Numbered from the stretch's first letter, positions 1-9,317 are shown. The stretch: 39,415 nt of DNA from Peptococcaceae bacterium (GCA_012839895.1 DUML01000046.1:1-39415), one strand, 5' to 3'. Notes: generated by a model not told the origin, from the sequence alone. Program-made: numbers and translations.

Positions 1-1296
1 TATGTTGGCTTGGTTTCCGGTGTATGTATGGCGCATAGAGGGCATAATGTAACTTGCGTCGACATTGATGAGGAGAAGATAGCTCTCATGCGGCAGGGGA
101 TTTCGCCTATTTATGAGCAAGACCTGGAAGCGCTGATGTATCTTAATAGGGAGAGACTTACATATACCACGGATTATAAATCTGCTTACCGCAATGCTGA
201 TGTGATCTTTATCGGGGTAGGTACTCCGCAGCAGCCGGACGGTTCGGCCAATTTAAATTATATTGCTGCTGTAGCCAGGCAGATTGCTGAAAATATTGAG
301 AAGGATTGTTTGGTGGTAGTGAAATCGACAGTCCCGGTGGGTACTAATGACAAAGTGGAGCAGTTTATTAAAGACTTTCTGGTTAACGGAGTCCAGGTGG
401 AAGTAGCTTCCAATCCTGAATTTTTAGCTCAAGGTACGGCAGTAAGAGATACCCTGGAAGCCCCTAGAATTATTATTGGGACTAACAGTCCTAGGGCTGA
501 AGAGACGCTGAAGGCTATTTACGAGCCCTTTGGTTTACCGATTGTTTCGGTGTCCAGGCGTTCGGCAGAAATGATTAAATATGCTTCCAATGTTTTTCTG
601 GCTTTAAAGATCTCTTATATGAATGATATTGCCAACCTTTGTGAATTGGTTGGTGCGGATATCCAGGATGTAGCCTTGGGGATGGGTTTTGACAGCCGCA
701 TAGGCAGTAAGTTCTTAAATGCCGGGATAGGTTACGGGGGAAGCTGCTTCCCTAAAGATACTCAAGCCTTGGATTACCTGGCCGGACAACATGGTTATCA
801 CTTAAGGACAGTAAAGGCTGCTATAAAGGTCAATAAAGACCAGAAGGTTATTTTATATAAGAAAGCCTGTCAGAGATTAATTACCTTTAACGGTTTAAAA
901 GTTGCTATTCTGGGCTTAACCTTTAAGCCGGGAACTGACGATGTCCGAGAAGCTCCTTCTCTTGACAATGTACCTCTCTTGTTAGAGCAAGGGGCTGATA
1001 TCTATGCTTATGATCCGGTGGGTAGTGAAAATTTTAAAAAGCATTTTCCGGAGTCCGTGAAGCGCAACGGAGATTATGGTCAGGGGACAATACGGTATGT
1101 AAAAACTCCCGAGGAGGCTTTAAAAGGGGCTAATGTCTGTTTTATTTTCACTGAATGGCCGGAGATTAAAACAGTTAAACCTGCAGACTATAAACGGCTC
1201 ATGCGTACCCCCTTGGTCTATGACGGGCGCAATATTTATGCTGTGCAGGAGATGAAAGATAACGGGGTGGAGTATTATTCAATAGGCAGGAAATAG
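1..1296 (+). CDS. ugd: UDP-glucose 6-dehydrogenase (5' end outside window)
   Basis: Oxidises UDP-glucose to UDP-glucuronate with two NAD+, in the cytoplasm, feeding uronic-acid polymers. Frame 1 is open from base 1 and starts YVGLVSGVCMAHRGH, the end of the Rossmann GxGYVG motif, so roughly nine N-terminal residues lie upstream of the window. The NAD-binding half carries GVGTPQQPDGSAN and KSTVPVGT; the catalytic cysteine is in GGSCFPKD near bases 735-760; the C-terminal UDP-binding half has LGLTFKPGTDDVREAPS. Length fits the family (about 435 aa). The next gene, an epimerase of UDP-uronic acids, starts 26 bp downstream, which suggests co-transcription. Confidence 0.95.
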   Translation, partial: YVGLVSGVCMAHRGHNVTCVDIDEEKIALMRQGISPIYEQDLEALMYLNRERLTYTTDYKSAYRNADVIFIGVGTPQQPDGSANLNYIAAVARQIAENIEKDCLVVVKSTVPVGTNDKVEQFIKDFLVNGVQVEVASNPEFLAQGTAVRDTLEAPRIIIGTNSPRAEETLKAIYEPFGLPIVSVSRRSAEMIKYASNVFLALKISYMNDIANLCELVGADIQDVALGMGFDSRIGSKFLNAGIGYGGSCFPKDTQALDYLAGQHGYHLRTVKAAIKVNKDQKVILYKKACQRLITFNGLKVAILGLTFKPGTDDVREAPSLDNVPLLLEQGADIYAYDPVGSENFKKHFPESVKRNGDYGQGTIRYVKTPEEALKGANVCFIFTEWPEIKTVKPADYKRLMRTPLVYDGRNIYAVQEMKDNGVEYYSIGRK

Positions 1297-1322
1297 ATAG
1301 AGGGAAAAGGAGCTATAAGAAA

Positions 1323-2381
1323 ATGATACAAGGCTATCAGGAATTGGACCCTGGCAAGATTTATTTTGTGACCGGCAGTGCCGGTTTTATAGGATTTTTT
1401 TTGTGTAAAAAGCTTTTGGAGCAAGGCTGCAGGGTTATTGGCTTGGATAATCTTAATCCTTATTATGATGTGACTTTAAAAGAGTATAGGCTCAAGCTAT
1501 TGGAAAAGTTTGAGGGATTTAAATTTATTCCTGGGGATCTTGCAGATAAAAGGATTATCAATAAGGTCTTTGCGGAATATCGACCGCAGATAGTGGTTAA
1601 TTTAGCAGCTCAAGCCGGAGTCCGTTATTCCCTTCAAAACCCTGATTCTTATATTCAGAGTAATATTGTCGGCTTCTACAATATCCTGGAGGCCTGTCGC
1701 CATTATCCCGTGGAACATTTGGTTTATGCCTCTTCCAGTTCCGTCTATGGTGGCAACACCAAGGTGCCTTTTTCTACCGAAGATAAAGTGGATAACCCCG
1801 TATCCCTTTATGCAGCTACAAAGAAGTCTAATGAATTAATGGCCCATACTTATAGCCACTTGTTCGGCATACCATGTACCGGCTTAAGGTTTTTTACTGT
1901 CTATGGCCCGCTGGGTAGGCCGGATATGGCTTATTTTAGTTTTACAAATAAGATTTTAAAAGGAGAGCCGATTCAAGTTTTTAACTATGGGGATTGTTAC
2001 CGGGATTTTACTTATATCGACGATATTATTGAAGCAGTGGTTAGAGTACTGTGCAATCCGCCGGCTAGGAGAGACGCTAAGGGCAGTATATTAGATGGTC
2101 TGCAGTATGCTGTGTATAACATCGGCAATAATCGGCCGGAGCACTTGCTGGATTTTATAGCTGTTCTGGAGAAAGCCTTAAGTAAGGCCTTGGGAAGAGA
2201 AATTGTTGCCCAGAAAGAGTTCCTGCCCATGCAGCCCGGAGATGTAAAAACTACCTATAGCGACAGCAGCCCTTTGGAAAGGGATTTTGGCTTTAAGCCG
2301 AGTACAAGCATTGAAGAAGGGTTGCAAAGGTTTGTGGAGTGGTATGTGGAGTATTATGGCTTAAGGAAAGACAAAATTTAG
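1323..2381 (+). CDS. UDP-glucuronate 4-epimerase-like NAD-dependent epimerase
   Basis: Short-chain dehydrogenase/reductase of the GalE/GAE group, 352 aa. Visible features are the NAD-binding GSAGFIG near residue 18, the SSSSVYG segment, and the catalytic Tyr-Lys pair in YAATKKS. The segment GLRFFTVYGPLGRPDMAYF is typical of UDP-glucuronate 4-epimerases, which make UDP-galacturonate from UDP-glucuronate. An AAAGGAGC ribosome site precedes the ATG. Position directly after ugd supports UDP-GlcA as substrate. Other 4-epimerases of the family (for example UDP-GlcNAc) are less likely but not excluded. Confidence 0.85.
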   Translation: MIQGYQELDPGKIYFVTGSAGFIGFFLCKKLLEQGCRVIGLDNLNPYYDVTLKEYRLKLLEKFEGFKFIPGDLADKRIINKVFAEYRPQIVVNLAAQAGVRYSLQNPDSYIQSNIVGFYNILEACRHYPVEHLVYASSSSVYGGNTKVPFSTEDKVDNPVSLYAATKKSNELMAHTYSHLFGIPCTGLRFFTVYGPLGRPDMAYFSFTNKILKGEPIQVFNYGDCYRDFTYIDDIIEAVVRVLCNPPARRDAKGSILDGLQYAVYNIGNNRPEHLLDFIAVLEKALSKALGREIVAQKEFLPMQPGDVKTTYSDSSPLERDFGFKPSTSIEEGLQRFVEWYVEYYGLRKDKI

Positions 2382-2492
2382 ATTATTATGCGAGTTTTAG
2401 AAGGAGTATTTTAATAAATGGCGAACAAAAGATAAATATATATTTTTAGCATTTACATGGTAATTATGGAAAATATAAAGGGAGGTTTTGTT

Positions 2493-5159
2493 ATGCTTAA
2501 AAGCCGACAACGTTTTTTGGCCTGTTGTTTGGCAGTTTTGTTAGCTGTAGTTATGTCCGTGTCCCCTGCGGTAGTTTATGCAGCTACTGACAATATAAGC
2601 CCCACAGTTTCCAGGCTGGGCGGGGTTGACAGATATGAGACTGCAGCCAAAATTGCTCAAGCAGGCTGGACCAAAGCAGACTGTGCTGTGTTAGCAGCAT
2701 CTAGTGACGCCAATCTGGTTGATGCCTTAACGGCGGCTCCTTTAGCCAAGTTGAAAAATGCTCCGATCCTTTTGACTGAAGGTAATAGGCTTAATTCGTT
2801 TACTGAAGCGGAGCTAAAAAGGCTGGGAGTTAGTACGGTCTATGTGACCAGCGGTCCTGCTGTTATCCAACAACCTGTCCTGACTAAGCTGCAGGAGATG
2901 GGGATTAAGGTTGAGGTCTTGGGCGGTAAGGACCGTTTTGAAACAGCGGTTAATATTGCCAAGAAATTTACGGACGTGAAAAAAGTTGTGGTAGCAACGG
3001 CTTGGAACAATGCTGACGCTTTATCGGTGTCTGCCATCGCCGCGGCTAACCAGATGCCAATTTTGTTGACTGATGTTAATACTGTGCCTTCGTCTGTAAC
3101 TCAGTATCTTAACGGAATTTCCGGGAAGCTTGTCACAACTTATGTGGTAGGTGGACCTGCAGTTATCAGCGCGAATGTGGAAAAAGCTTTGCCCAAGGCT
3201 GTTCGCGTCGCTGGGGCTAACCGCTACGCCACCAATTTAGAAATCTTGAAAACTTTCTATGGACTTTTAAAACCTGGCAAAGTCTTTTTAGCTAACGGTC
3301 AAAACGCTCATTTGGTAGATTCTTTGGCCGGGGCGTCTTATGCGGCTTTAACCTCTTCACCTATTGTCTTGACTGACGTTACTATGCCCCAAGAGACGAA
3401 GGAATTCGTTCAAAAATATTTGTTGGCTAACAAGCTGGTTGCCCTGGGTGGCGAAGCATGTGTTCCTACTGCTCTCATGAATGCGCTTACCGGCTATAAA
3501 GTATTTGCTGAGGATAATTCTACTTATGGTTCCGCTGACGCTTCTAAGCCGGAAATTGTGGCGGAAGCTTTAAGAATAACAGGATCAAAGACTACTGTTA
3601 AAAATTTAACGGCTAATTATAGTGTGTATATAACCGGGGATAATGTCACTTTGGATAATGTTACCGTTAACGGCAGCATCTTTATTGATCCAGGCCCGCA
3701 AGGCTCAGCTTTTTTGGAAAAGGTCAAAGCTGAGAGGATTGTTGTTTTATCCGGAGGTCAGGACAGCATCCATATTTCTAACTCTCAAGCCGGCGAGCTG
3801 GTCGTGACTTCCAGGGATGACGAAGCTTCACCTTCCACGGTGAGGGTTGTTGCCGAAAATAACTCGCAAATTGGCTCAGCGACTGTTGCTACTTATTCTA
3901 TTGTTGACGCCAACAATGTGGTTATTGGTACAGTGACTATTACCAGTCAACCCGGAGTCGAGCCGCAGGTTGAACTGAGAGGTAATTTCACCGAAGAAGT
4001 GGTCATTGACGCCAATGTCCAGGTGACTGTGGCAGCCGGTACTACCATTGCTAAGATGACTCGTAATGCCGAAGGCGGTAGTTTGGAAGTAGCCGCCGGG
4101 GCCAGCATTGAGCAATTCAGCGGCAGTACGGCCGGAGTATCCGGCTCCGGTACTATCGGCGGTGAGATCGCTGATAGTGTAGGTACAGCTCCTTCTACCG
4201 GTGGCGGTGGCGGCGGTGGTTCGGCACCAAATTATCCTAAATTTGTGAATTTTTCTACTGGAATTGATAATGCTAAATTAGCGCAGAACAAAATCGTTTT
4301 TAAGAAGCAAAATGAATCTTATGCTTACCTGAGTCAAGCCAGTATTACGGTTAACCAGGTCCCGGTCACTATGGTTCTTAAACAAGCCGGTAATGATCTG
4401 GGAGAATGGCAGTTAACAAATCTGACCACGACGGATCTCTTTACACTTGAATATCTAAATAAGTTATATCCTGTTCCCACTTTTGATGCTTTGCAGAGAG
4501 CCAATGTTACTTCCCAAGAGTTATTTAATGCTGTGAACTTTACGGGCATTCTAGAAACATTGCGCACCGCTTCACCGGCTGATCGCGATAAATTTTATGA
4601 TTCAATTTTCCCGTCACTTATTGGCATTGGCAAGAACGATGCAGAGCTTCAGAAATCCATTATAGAGGCCATAGATTTGCCGACAATTTATCGAGCTGCT
4701 AATAATAAATCCGGTATAAGAGAGGCCTTTGTAAAGGCTGCAGAAACATTATTAGGCAGCTACTCGGCGGAAGACCTCGTAGGAGCAACGGGTAATTCGG
4801 CTGAAGCCTGGGCAGCGGTTAGTGAGTTGTCTCCGGCAGACAAGAATAAATTCTTCAATGATATTAACTTTACTACCCTTGTCACTTCGATTAGAGATGA
4901 TTCGAACAAAGACGCCATCTACCAAGCAATTAATTTCCAGAGTATTTTTGATGCTGTCTATGGTAAAGGTGCTGGGGTGTATGACGCCTTTGTCAGCGTT
5001 CTTGATGCTCTAAAGAGCTTGAGCCCGGATTGTAAATCGCAACTGAAAGGTCAGGTGTCTATTATTGATCTGCTGAAAGCCATCAGCGACGGCGGCAATA
5101 TTACAGTTACCCTTACTAAAGGCGGTTTAACTACAACTTATGATGTTGAATTTGAATAA
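2493..5159 (+). CDS. Secreted cell-wall-binding (CWB2) protein with beta-helix-like stalk and helical repeat tail
   Basis: 888 aa. The start is placed at 2493, after AAAGGGAGG, rather than at the upstream in-frame ATG 2457, because it gives a clean signal peptide ending AVVYAATDN. Residues about 35-340 hold three CWB2 (PF04122) repeats, marked by RLGGVDRYETA, LGGKDRFETA and VAGANRYATN. In Clostridioides difficile such domains anchor S-layer proteins to an anionic wall polymer. A region of short beta repeats (ITGDNVTLDNVTVNGSIFI) follows, then a Gly7 linker near residue 570. The tail is largely helical, with related units beginning SPADRDKF (about residue 694) and SPADKNKF (about 780). The neighbour at 5267 is a paralogue over the first 570 residues only. 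Role of the tail is unknown. Confidence 0.9.
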   Translation: MLKSRQRFLACCLAVLLAVVMSVSPAVVYAATDNISPTVSRLGGVDRYETAAKIAQAGWTKADCAVLAASSDANLVDALTAAPLAKLKNAPILLTEGNRLNSFTEAELKRLGVSTVYVTSGPAVIQQPVLTKLQEMGIKVEVLGGKDRFETAVNIAKKFTDVKKVVVATAWNNADALSVSAIAAANQMPILLTDVNTVPSSVTQYLNGISGKLVTTYVVGGPAVISANVEKALPKAVRVAGANRYATNLEILKTFYGLLKPGKVFLANGQNAHLVDSLAGASYAALTSSPIVLTDVTMPQETKEFVQKYLLANKLVALGGEACVPTALMNALTGYKVFAEDNSTYGSADASKPEIVAEALRITGSKTTVKNLTANYSVYITGDNVTLDNVTVNGSIFIDPGPQGSAFLEKVKAERIVVLSGGQDSIHISNSQAGELVVTSRDDEASPSTVRVVAENNSQIGSATVATYSIVDANNVVIGTVTITSQPGVEPQVELRGNFTEEVVIDANVQVTVAAGTTIAKMTRNAEGGSLEVAAGASIEQFSGSTAGVSGSGTIGGEIADSVGTAPSTGGGGGGGSAPNYPKFVNFSTGIDNAKLAQNKIVFKKQNESYAYLSQASITVNQVPVTMVLKQAGNDLGEWQLTNLTTTDLFTLEYLNKLYPVPTFDALQRANVTSQELFNAVNFTGILETLRTASPADRDKFYDSIFPSLIGIGKNDAELQKSIIEAIDLPTIYRAANNKSGIREAFVKAAETLLGSYSAEDLVGATGNSAEAWAAVSELSPADKNKFFNDINFTTLVTSIRDDSNKDAIYQAINFQSIFDAVYGKGAGVYDAFVSVLDALKSLSPDCKSQLKGQVSIIDLLKAISDGGNITVTLTKGGLTTTYDVEFE

Positions 5160-5205
5160 AGAGTAAAACAGCTAAGAGTTAAACTGTTAAGAAATTTGGA
5201 ATAGT

Positions 5206-5236
5206 CCCCATTGCTAACTTCAATGGGGTCTTTCTT
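5206..5236 (+). terminator. Rho-independent terminator after first CWB2 gene
   Basis: An 8-bp perfect stem, CCCCATTG / CAATGGGG, with a 7-nt loop, followed by TCTTTCTT. It lies 46 bp after the stop codon and 30 bp before the next gene, so the two CWB2 genes are probably at least partly separate transcripts. Confidence 0.8.
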
Positions 5237-5266
5237 CCGAAAATAATAATCTAAAGGGTGTTGTTA

Positions 5267-7423
5267 GTGTTCAGAATAAAGTCGAAGTTAATAATTGGTT
5301 TAACAATTATGGCATTGCTTGTTTCTTTATTGGGCGCTGCTCCGGTCTGGGCCTCTTCCCAGTGGTTGCTGACCGGTGAAGAAAGCTCTTCACCGGAGCG
5401 TTTAGCAGGTGCCGACCGCTATGACACCGCAGCTAAGATAGCGCAGGCCGGCTGGCCGGGCACTTCTGATTATGCAGTTCTGGCTGCAGGAATGAATGCT
5501 AATTTGGTGGATGCTTTAACTGCAGCTCCTCTGGCTAAACTGAAAAATGCCCCTATTTTATTGACGAGTGGGGATTATTTAAGCCCGGAAGCGGAAAAAG
5601 AGCTGCAAAGATTGCAGGTCAAGACTGTTTATTTGACCAGCGGTTCCCAAGTTTTAAAACCGGCAGTGACTGCCAAGCTGAAAACTATGGGTTTGGATAT
5701 AAAAGTTTTAGGAGGCAAGGACCGTTTTGAAACTGCTCTCAATATAGCGCGGGAGATTGAAGCTAACCGGCCTTTCCGGGAAGTCCTGATAGCTACGGCC
5801 TGGTCTAATGCCGATGCTCTGTCCGCGGCTTCGTTGGCAGCGGCCAAAGGTATTCCTATTCTTTTAACCAATCCCGATAAGATTCCAAATGAGGTGGGCG
5901 TTTATCTGCAAGGTTTGCAAGGCAAGCTTAAACGGACTTTGGTTATCGGGGGAAGCGGAGTTGTCGGTGATTCGGTTTTCCGGGCTCTGCCATCAGCCCA
6001 GCGGGCCGGAGGGACTGATCGCTACCAAACCAATCTGGAGATTTTAAAGCTTTTCGCTAATGATATTGAGCCGGGTATTATTTATTTGGCTAATGGCGAA
6101 AATTCGCACTTGGTTGATTCTTTGGCCGGTGCACCACTGGCGGCTTTAACAGGTTCGCCCATAGTATTAACAAACGGCAAGCTGTCGGCGGAAGTTGTTA
6201 ATTATGTTAAGAAGAACTTATTGCCTAAGGAAGTAATTGCTCTAGGCGGGGAAAAGCTTGTTCCCGACAGTCTGAGAAAGGAATTGAGTGCTTGGACTGT
6301 TTATGCCGAGGCAAATTGGGTTAAAGGACCCGGCATCGGCGGACAGCAGGAAATAATTGGCCAGAACCTAAGAATAACAGGAAATAATTTTACCTTGCAA
6401 AATTCCCAGGCTCTCTACAGTATTTATGTGCAAGGAAATAATTGTACCTTAAATAACGTTACCGTCGACGGGACGGTATTTGTTGACCCCGGTGAGTCCG
6501 GTGAGGCTACTTTAAAGAATGTCAAGGCGGGAAGGATTGTGGTTATGTCCGGGGGCTCCAACAGTATCCGCCTTGAGAATACTACAGCAGATACTTTGGT
6601 GGTGACCGGGGACCAGGGGACGAGGGTGGTAGCCCAGGGCCAAACCAGAATTAATGATACTGTGGTTACTTCCTACGCTATTCTAGACGCTCAGGGGGCT
6701 CAGCTTGGTACTGTTTTGATTACCGGCAAACCCGGAAAAGCTCCTCTCGTGGAATTAAGAGGGAATTTCTTGGACTTAGTGATTGTTGATACTGAGGGAG
6801 AAGTCAGGTTAGGAGATAACACCAAGGTTAGTAATATGGAAATAAATACGGGGGCTAATATTGTTGTTCCTGCCGGGGCCAGTATCGCTAAAGCTACTTG
6901 GAATCAAAGTGTGACTCCAAAATTTAGCGGCGAAGGCACAGTGAATGATGCTAAGATTTCCGATCTTCCGGCACTTCCTGGAGGAGGCGGAGGTGGCGGG
7001 GGCGGCTTACCTACTGATCCGAATTCCCCCAAAATTACCAGGCTGAGATTATGTAACTTAAGCGGGGGCGAATTATATGACTCCCAGGATGTTGGTGGAT
7101 TCGCGAAAAGTATTGATTTAACTTCTCGGAACCCGACTGAGAAAATCAAATACATTTATGTAAGTGTAAGCACCGATTGTACTATTAAGTTAACTGTTGA
7201 GGCGCTAGGTGAAAAAAAAGAAGAAGAAAAGCCGATTTCAACCGGGGCAGAAACGGTGTTTGATATTGATGTAATTCTGGGTGATTTACAGGAGGGTAAT
7301 GACGGAGTAAGTTTGCAAAAATTAAAGCAGGTATTTGGTCCAAATATTAAAGTTCATGCGGAAATATCCCAGAATGGTGAGATTAAAGATGAATATGACA
7401 TTACAATAAGACTCCCTAAGTGA
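5267..7423 (+). CDS. Secreted cell-wall-binding (CWB2) protein, paralogue with short beta tail
   Basis: 718 aa from GTG 5267, chosen because AAAGGG lies 8 nt upstream; GTG 5258 overlaps that ribosome site. The signal peptide ends APVWASS. Three CWB2 repeats follow (ERLAGADRYDTA, LGGKDRFETA, AGGTDRYQTN), then the same kind of short beta repeats as in the upstream paralogue (LRITGNNFTLQNSQALYSIY), then a Gly9 linker near residue 580. After the linker there is no similarity: this tail is about 135 aa, mixed polar and beta-like, without the helical repeats. The pair looks like a gene duplication followed by exchange of the terminal domain. Location should be the outer cell wall. Confidence 0.9.
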   Translation: MFRIKSKLIIGLTIMALLVSLLGAAPVWASSQWLLTGEESSSPERLAGADRYDTAAKIAQAGWPGTSDYAVLAAGMNANLVDALTAAPLAKLKNAPILLTSGDYLSPEAEKELQRLQVKTVYLTSGSQVLKPAVTAKLKTMGLDIKVLGGKDRFETALNIAREIEANRPFREVLIATAWSNADALSAASLAAAKGIPILLTNPDKIPNEVGVYLQGLQGKLKRTLVIGGSGVVGDSVFRALPSAQRAGGTDRYQTNLEILKLFANDIEPGIIYLANGENSHLVDSLAGAPLAALTGSPIVLTNGKLSAEVVNYVKKNLLPKEVIALGGEKLVPDSLRKELSAWTVYAEANWVKGPGIGGQQEIIGQNLRITGNNFTLQNSQALYSIYVQGNNCTLNNVTVDGTVFVDPGESGEATLKNVKAGRIVVMSGGSNSIRLENTTADTLVVTGDQGTRVVAQGQTRINDTVVTSYAILDAQGAQLGTVLITGKPGKAPLVELRGNFLDLVIVDTEGEVRLGDNTKVSNMEINTGANIVVPAGASIAKATWNQSVTPKFSGEGTVNDAKISDLPALPGGGGGGGGGLPTDPNSPKITRLRLCNLSGGELYDSQDVGGFAKSIDLTSRNPTEKIKYIYVSVSTDCTIKLTVEALGEKKEEEKPISTGAETVFDIDVILGDLQEGNDGVSLQKLKQVFGPNIKVHAEISQNGEIKDEYDITIRLPK

Positions 7424-7510
7424 GGACAGTAAGGCCAAGGATTGATTAGGCCAAAGGTACTATTTAAATATTTTAGGCAGGATTTTTTGTATTTTTGTAG
7501 AATTTGTTGA

Positions 7511-7554
7511 GTTATGTAAAAGTTGCGTAAAAGCAATGTAAAAATTATGTAAAA
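7511..7554 (-). promoter_or_regulatory. Four 11-bp-spaced TTTACA-like repeats (possible PhoP box)
   Basis: The plus strand shows GTAAAA at an exact 11-bp period in four adjacent units (7511, 7522, 7533, 7544). Read on the minus strand these are TTTTACA, TTTTACA, TTTTACG and TTTTACA. Bacillus PhoP is known to bind TT(A/C/T)ACA direct repeats spaced about 11 bp, usually four. A TATATT hexamer at 7563-7568 could be the -10 of the wzz promoter, with no good -35, as in activator-dependent promoters. The orientation is opposite to the gene, and the repeats could instead belong to the general tandem-duplication pattern of this genome. Confidence 0.4.
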
Positions 7555-7615
7555 TCGTAATTTATATTAAACGAAATTTATCGAAATCTATTAAGAGAAG
7601 AGTGAGACGGAAGAC

Positions 7616-8314
7616 ATGGAAGAACAAGAATTATCTCTGGTAGAAATTTGGCAAGTGCTGAAAAAAAGGTGGAAATTGGTGGTTGTCTTTCCGGTTATTG
7701 CTGCTTTGCTCAGCGGCATTGTGAGCTTCTTTTTATTGAAACCTGTCTACCAGGCTTCCACAACTTTAATTGTAGGACAAAAACCATCTGAGTCCAGTAT
7801 GCGGCAGGCTATGGAATTATTGGAATACAACATTTTGCTGGCAAATAAGCAGTTAGCCAAAACTTATGGCACCATAGCCAAGAGCAGGACAGTGGAAGAA
7901 AAGGTGATTAAGGATTTAAATCTTCCTCTGACTAGGGAGCAGTTTGATGCAAAGATTTCTGTAAATAATGTTAAAGACACAGAAGTTTTGGAGATTACTG
8001 TTACCGATCATGATCCTCAGTTGGCTGCAAATATAGCTAATGCCATGGCTGCTGAGTTTACTAAAGCTGTTATTGAAATCAAAAAAGTGGACAACGTGAG
8101 TATTGTTGATGAAGCGATCGCTCCGAATAGTCCGGTAAAACCCAATAAAAAACTAAATGTCCTCATTGCTTTTGCCGTTGGCCTCATGGTTTCAGTCGGG
8201 CTCGCCTTTTTGTTGGAATTCTTGGATAATACTATCAAAAACGAAAGAGATGTTGAGGAGGTCTTGGGTTTACCTGTTTTGGCCTTGATACCTGATCACA
8301 ATGGAGACCTGTAG
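7616..8314 (+). CDS. Wzz/CapA-type polysaccharide co-polymerase (kinase activator)
   Basis: 232 aa. One membrane segment lies at about residues 20-42 (VVVFPVIAALLSGIVSFFLL) and a second at about 180-202, with an extracellular coiled loop between, as in Wzz/CapA/YveK proteins that set chain length of exported polysaccharides. PNSPVKPNKK just before the second membrane segment is the usual proline-rich motif. The short cytoplasmic C-terminus (NTIKNERDVEEVLGLPVLALIP) is the part that activates the partner kinase, encoded 16 bp downstream. The ribosome site before ATG 7616 is weak (GGAAG). Confidence 0.9.
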   Translation: MEEQELSLVEIWQVLKKRWKLVVVFPVIAALLSGIVSFFLLKPVYQASTTLIVGQKPSESSMRQAMELLEYNILLANKQLAKTYGTIAKSRTVEEKVIKDLNLPLTREQFDAKISVNNVKDTEVLEITVTDHDPQLAANIANAMAAEFTKAVIEIKKVDNVSIVDEAIAPNSPVKPNKKLNVLIAFAVGLMVSVGLAFLLEFLDNTIKNERDVEEVLGLPVLALIPDHNGDL

Positions 8315-8329
8315 AAAGGGAAGATACTT

Positions 8330-9070
8330 TTGACTAAACATAGTTTAATTACTGATACAAACCCCAAATCTGCTGTGGCTGAAGCCTACCGCATCTTAAG
8401 GACCAATATTCAGTTTGCTAATGTGGATAAAGCCGTGAAAACCATTTTATTTACCAGTGCCGGTCCTGATGAAGGAAAATCAACAGTTACTGCCAATCTT
8501 GGTTTTGTTATGGCTCAAGCAGGCAAAAAAATTTTGATTATTGACGCCGATATGCGTAAGCCCATCCAGCATAAGATTTTTGATATCGATAATGGTCAAG
8601 GGCTTTCGACCACTTTGGTTGAGGATGTATCCGGTCTCACGTATGTCTCGGCTACGCTGCAAGATAATTTGCATGTGTTAACTTCCGGTCCCATTCCTCC
8701 TAATCCGGCGGAATTACTGGGTTCAAACCGAATGCAAAGACTTATCCGGGAAGCTGAAGAACACTACGATACAGTGCTCATTGATTCACCGCCGGCTATT
8801 GCTTTAGCGGATAGCTCTATTTTAGCTCCAATGGTGGATGGGGCCATTCTCGTCTTATCTGCGGGTCAAGTAACTAAAGAATATGCTCTGCAAACCAAGG
8901 AACGTTTGGAAACTGTAGGGGCGAGGATTATCGGCGCTGTTTTAAATAAGGTTGAGATGAAATCCAAAGAACATTACTATTATTATTACTATTATTATGG
9001 CAGTGATCGTGACGAAGATGGCGGCAAAAAGCATAAAAGAAGGAATAAAAAAAGCGGTCCCAAGAATTAA
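8330..9070 (+). CDS. CpsD/CapB-family tyrosine-protein kinase
   Basis: Bacterial BY-kinase, 246 aa, starting at TTG 8330 with AGAAAGGG overlapping the stop codon of the preceding gene. Walker A is SAGPDEGKST, Walker A' is LIIDADMRKP and Walker B is TVLIDSPPA. The C-terminus has eight consecutive tyrosines (about residues 214-221), then a charged KKHKRRNKKSG tail; such clusters are autophosphorylated and control polymer assembly. Works with the membrane activator encoded just upstream. No CpsB-type phosphatase gene is seen in the window. Confidence 0.92.
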   Translation: MTKHSLITDTNPKSAVAEAYRILRTNIQFANVDKAVKTILFTSAGPDEGKSTVTANLGFVMAQAGKKILIIDADMRKPIQHKIFDIDNGQGLSTTLVEDVSGLTYVSATLQDNLHVLTSGPIPPNPAELLGSNRMQRLIREAEEHYDTVLIDSPPAIALADSSILAPMVDGAILVLSAGQVTKEYALQTKERLETVGARIIGAVLNKVEMKSKEHYYYYYYYYGSDRDEDGGKKHKRRNKKSGPKN

Positions 9071-9317
9071 CGGACTAAAAAGTTAAAGGCCTGTAGGACA
9101 ACGGCGTTAATGATAACGGATGAAGGAGTAAGGCCCTCCCTAAAGTAGCAATGATCTAATAAATAACGGTCTGAAGGATAGCTGCTGGGAGATAGCTGTC
9201 TGAAGGATAATGGCCTGCAAGCTAGCGGTCTAAAGTAATAATGATTTAATGGATAACGGCCGTGAAAAAGGTGAAAAAGGAGCAAAGATCTAGTATAGAA
9301 ATAGCGAGGTGTATTTC
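9071..9317 (+). repeat. Degenerate repeat-filled intergenic region
   Basis: About 250 bp without a credible gene. It is built from variations of ATAACGGTCTGAAGGATA. The clearest pair is 9141-9170 versus 9231-9260 (TAAAGTAGCAATGATCTAAT against TAAAGTAATAATGATTTAAT, about 24 of 30 bases identical over the full pair) at 90-bp spacing. A minus-strand ORF across it only reflects the repeats. No terminator was recognised, so the downstream gene may be read from the wzz-cpsD transcript. Confidence 0.6.

Noticed and set aside
9067-9285. 72-codon minus-strand frame
   Set aside because: It lies inside the degenerate repeat tract after the kinase gene, with a repeat-derived protein sequence and no ribosome site.
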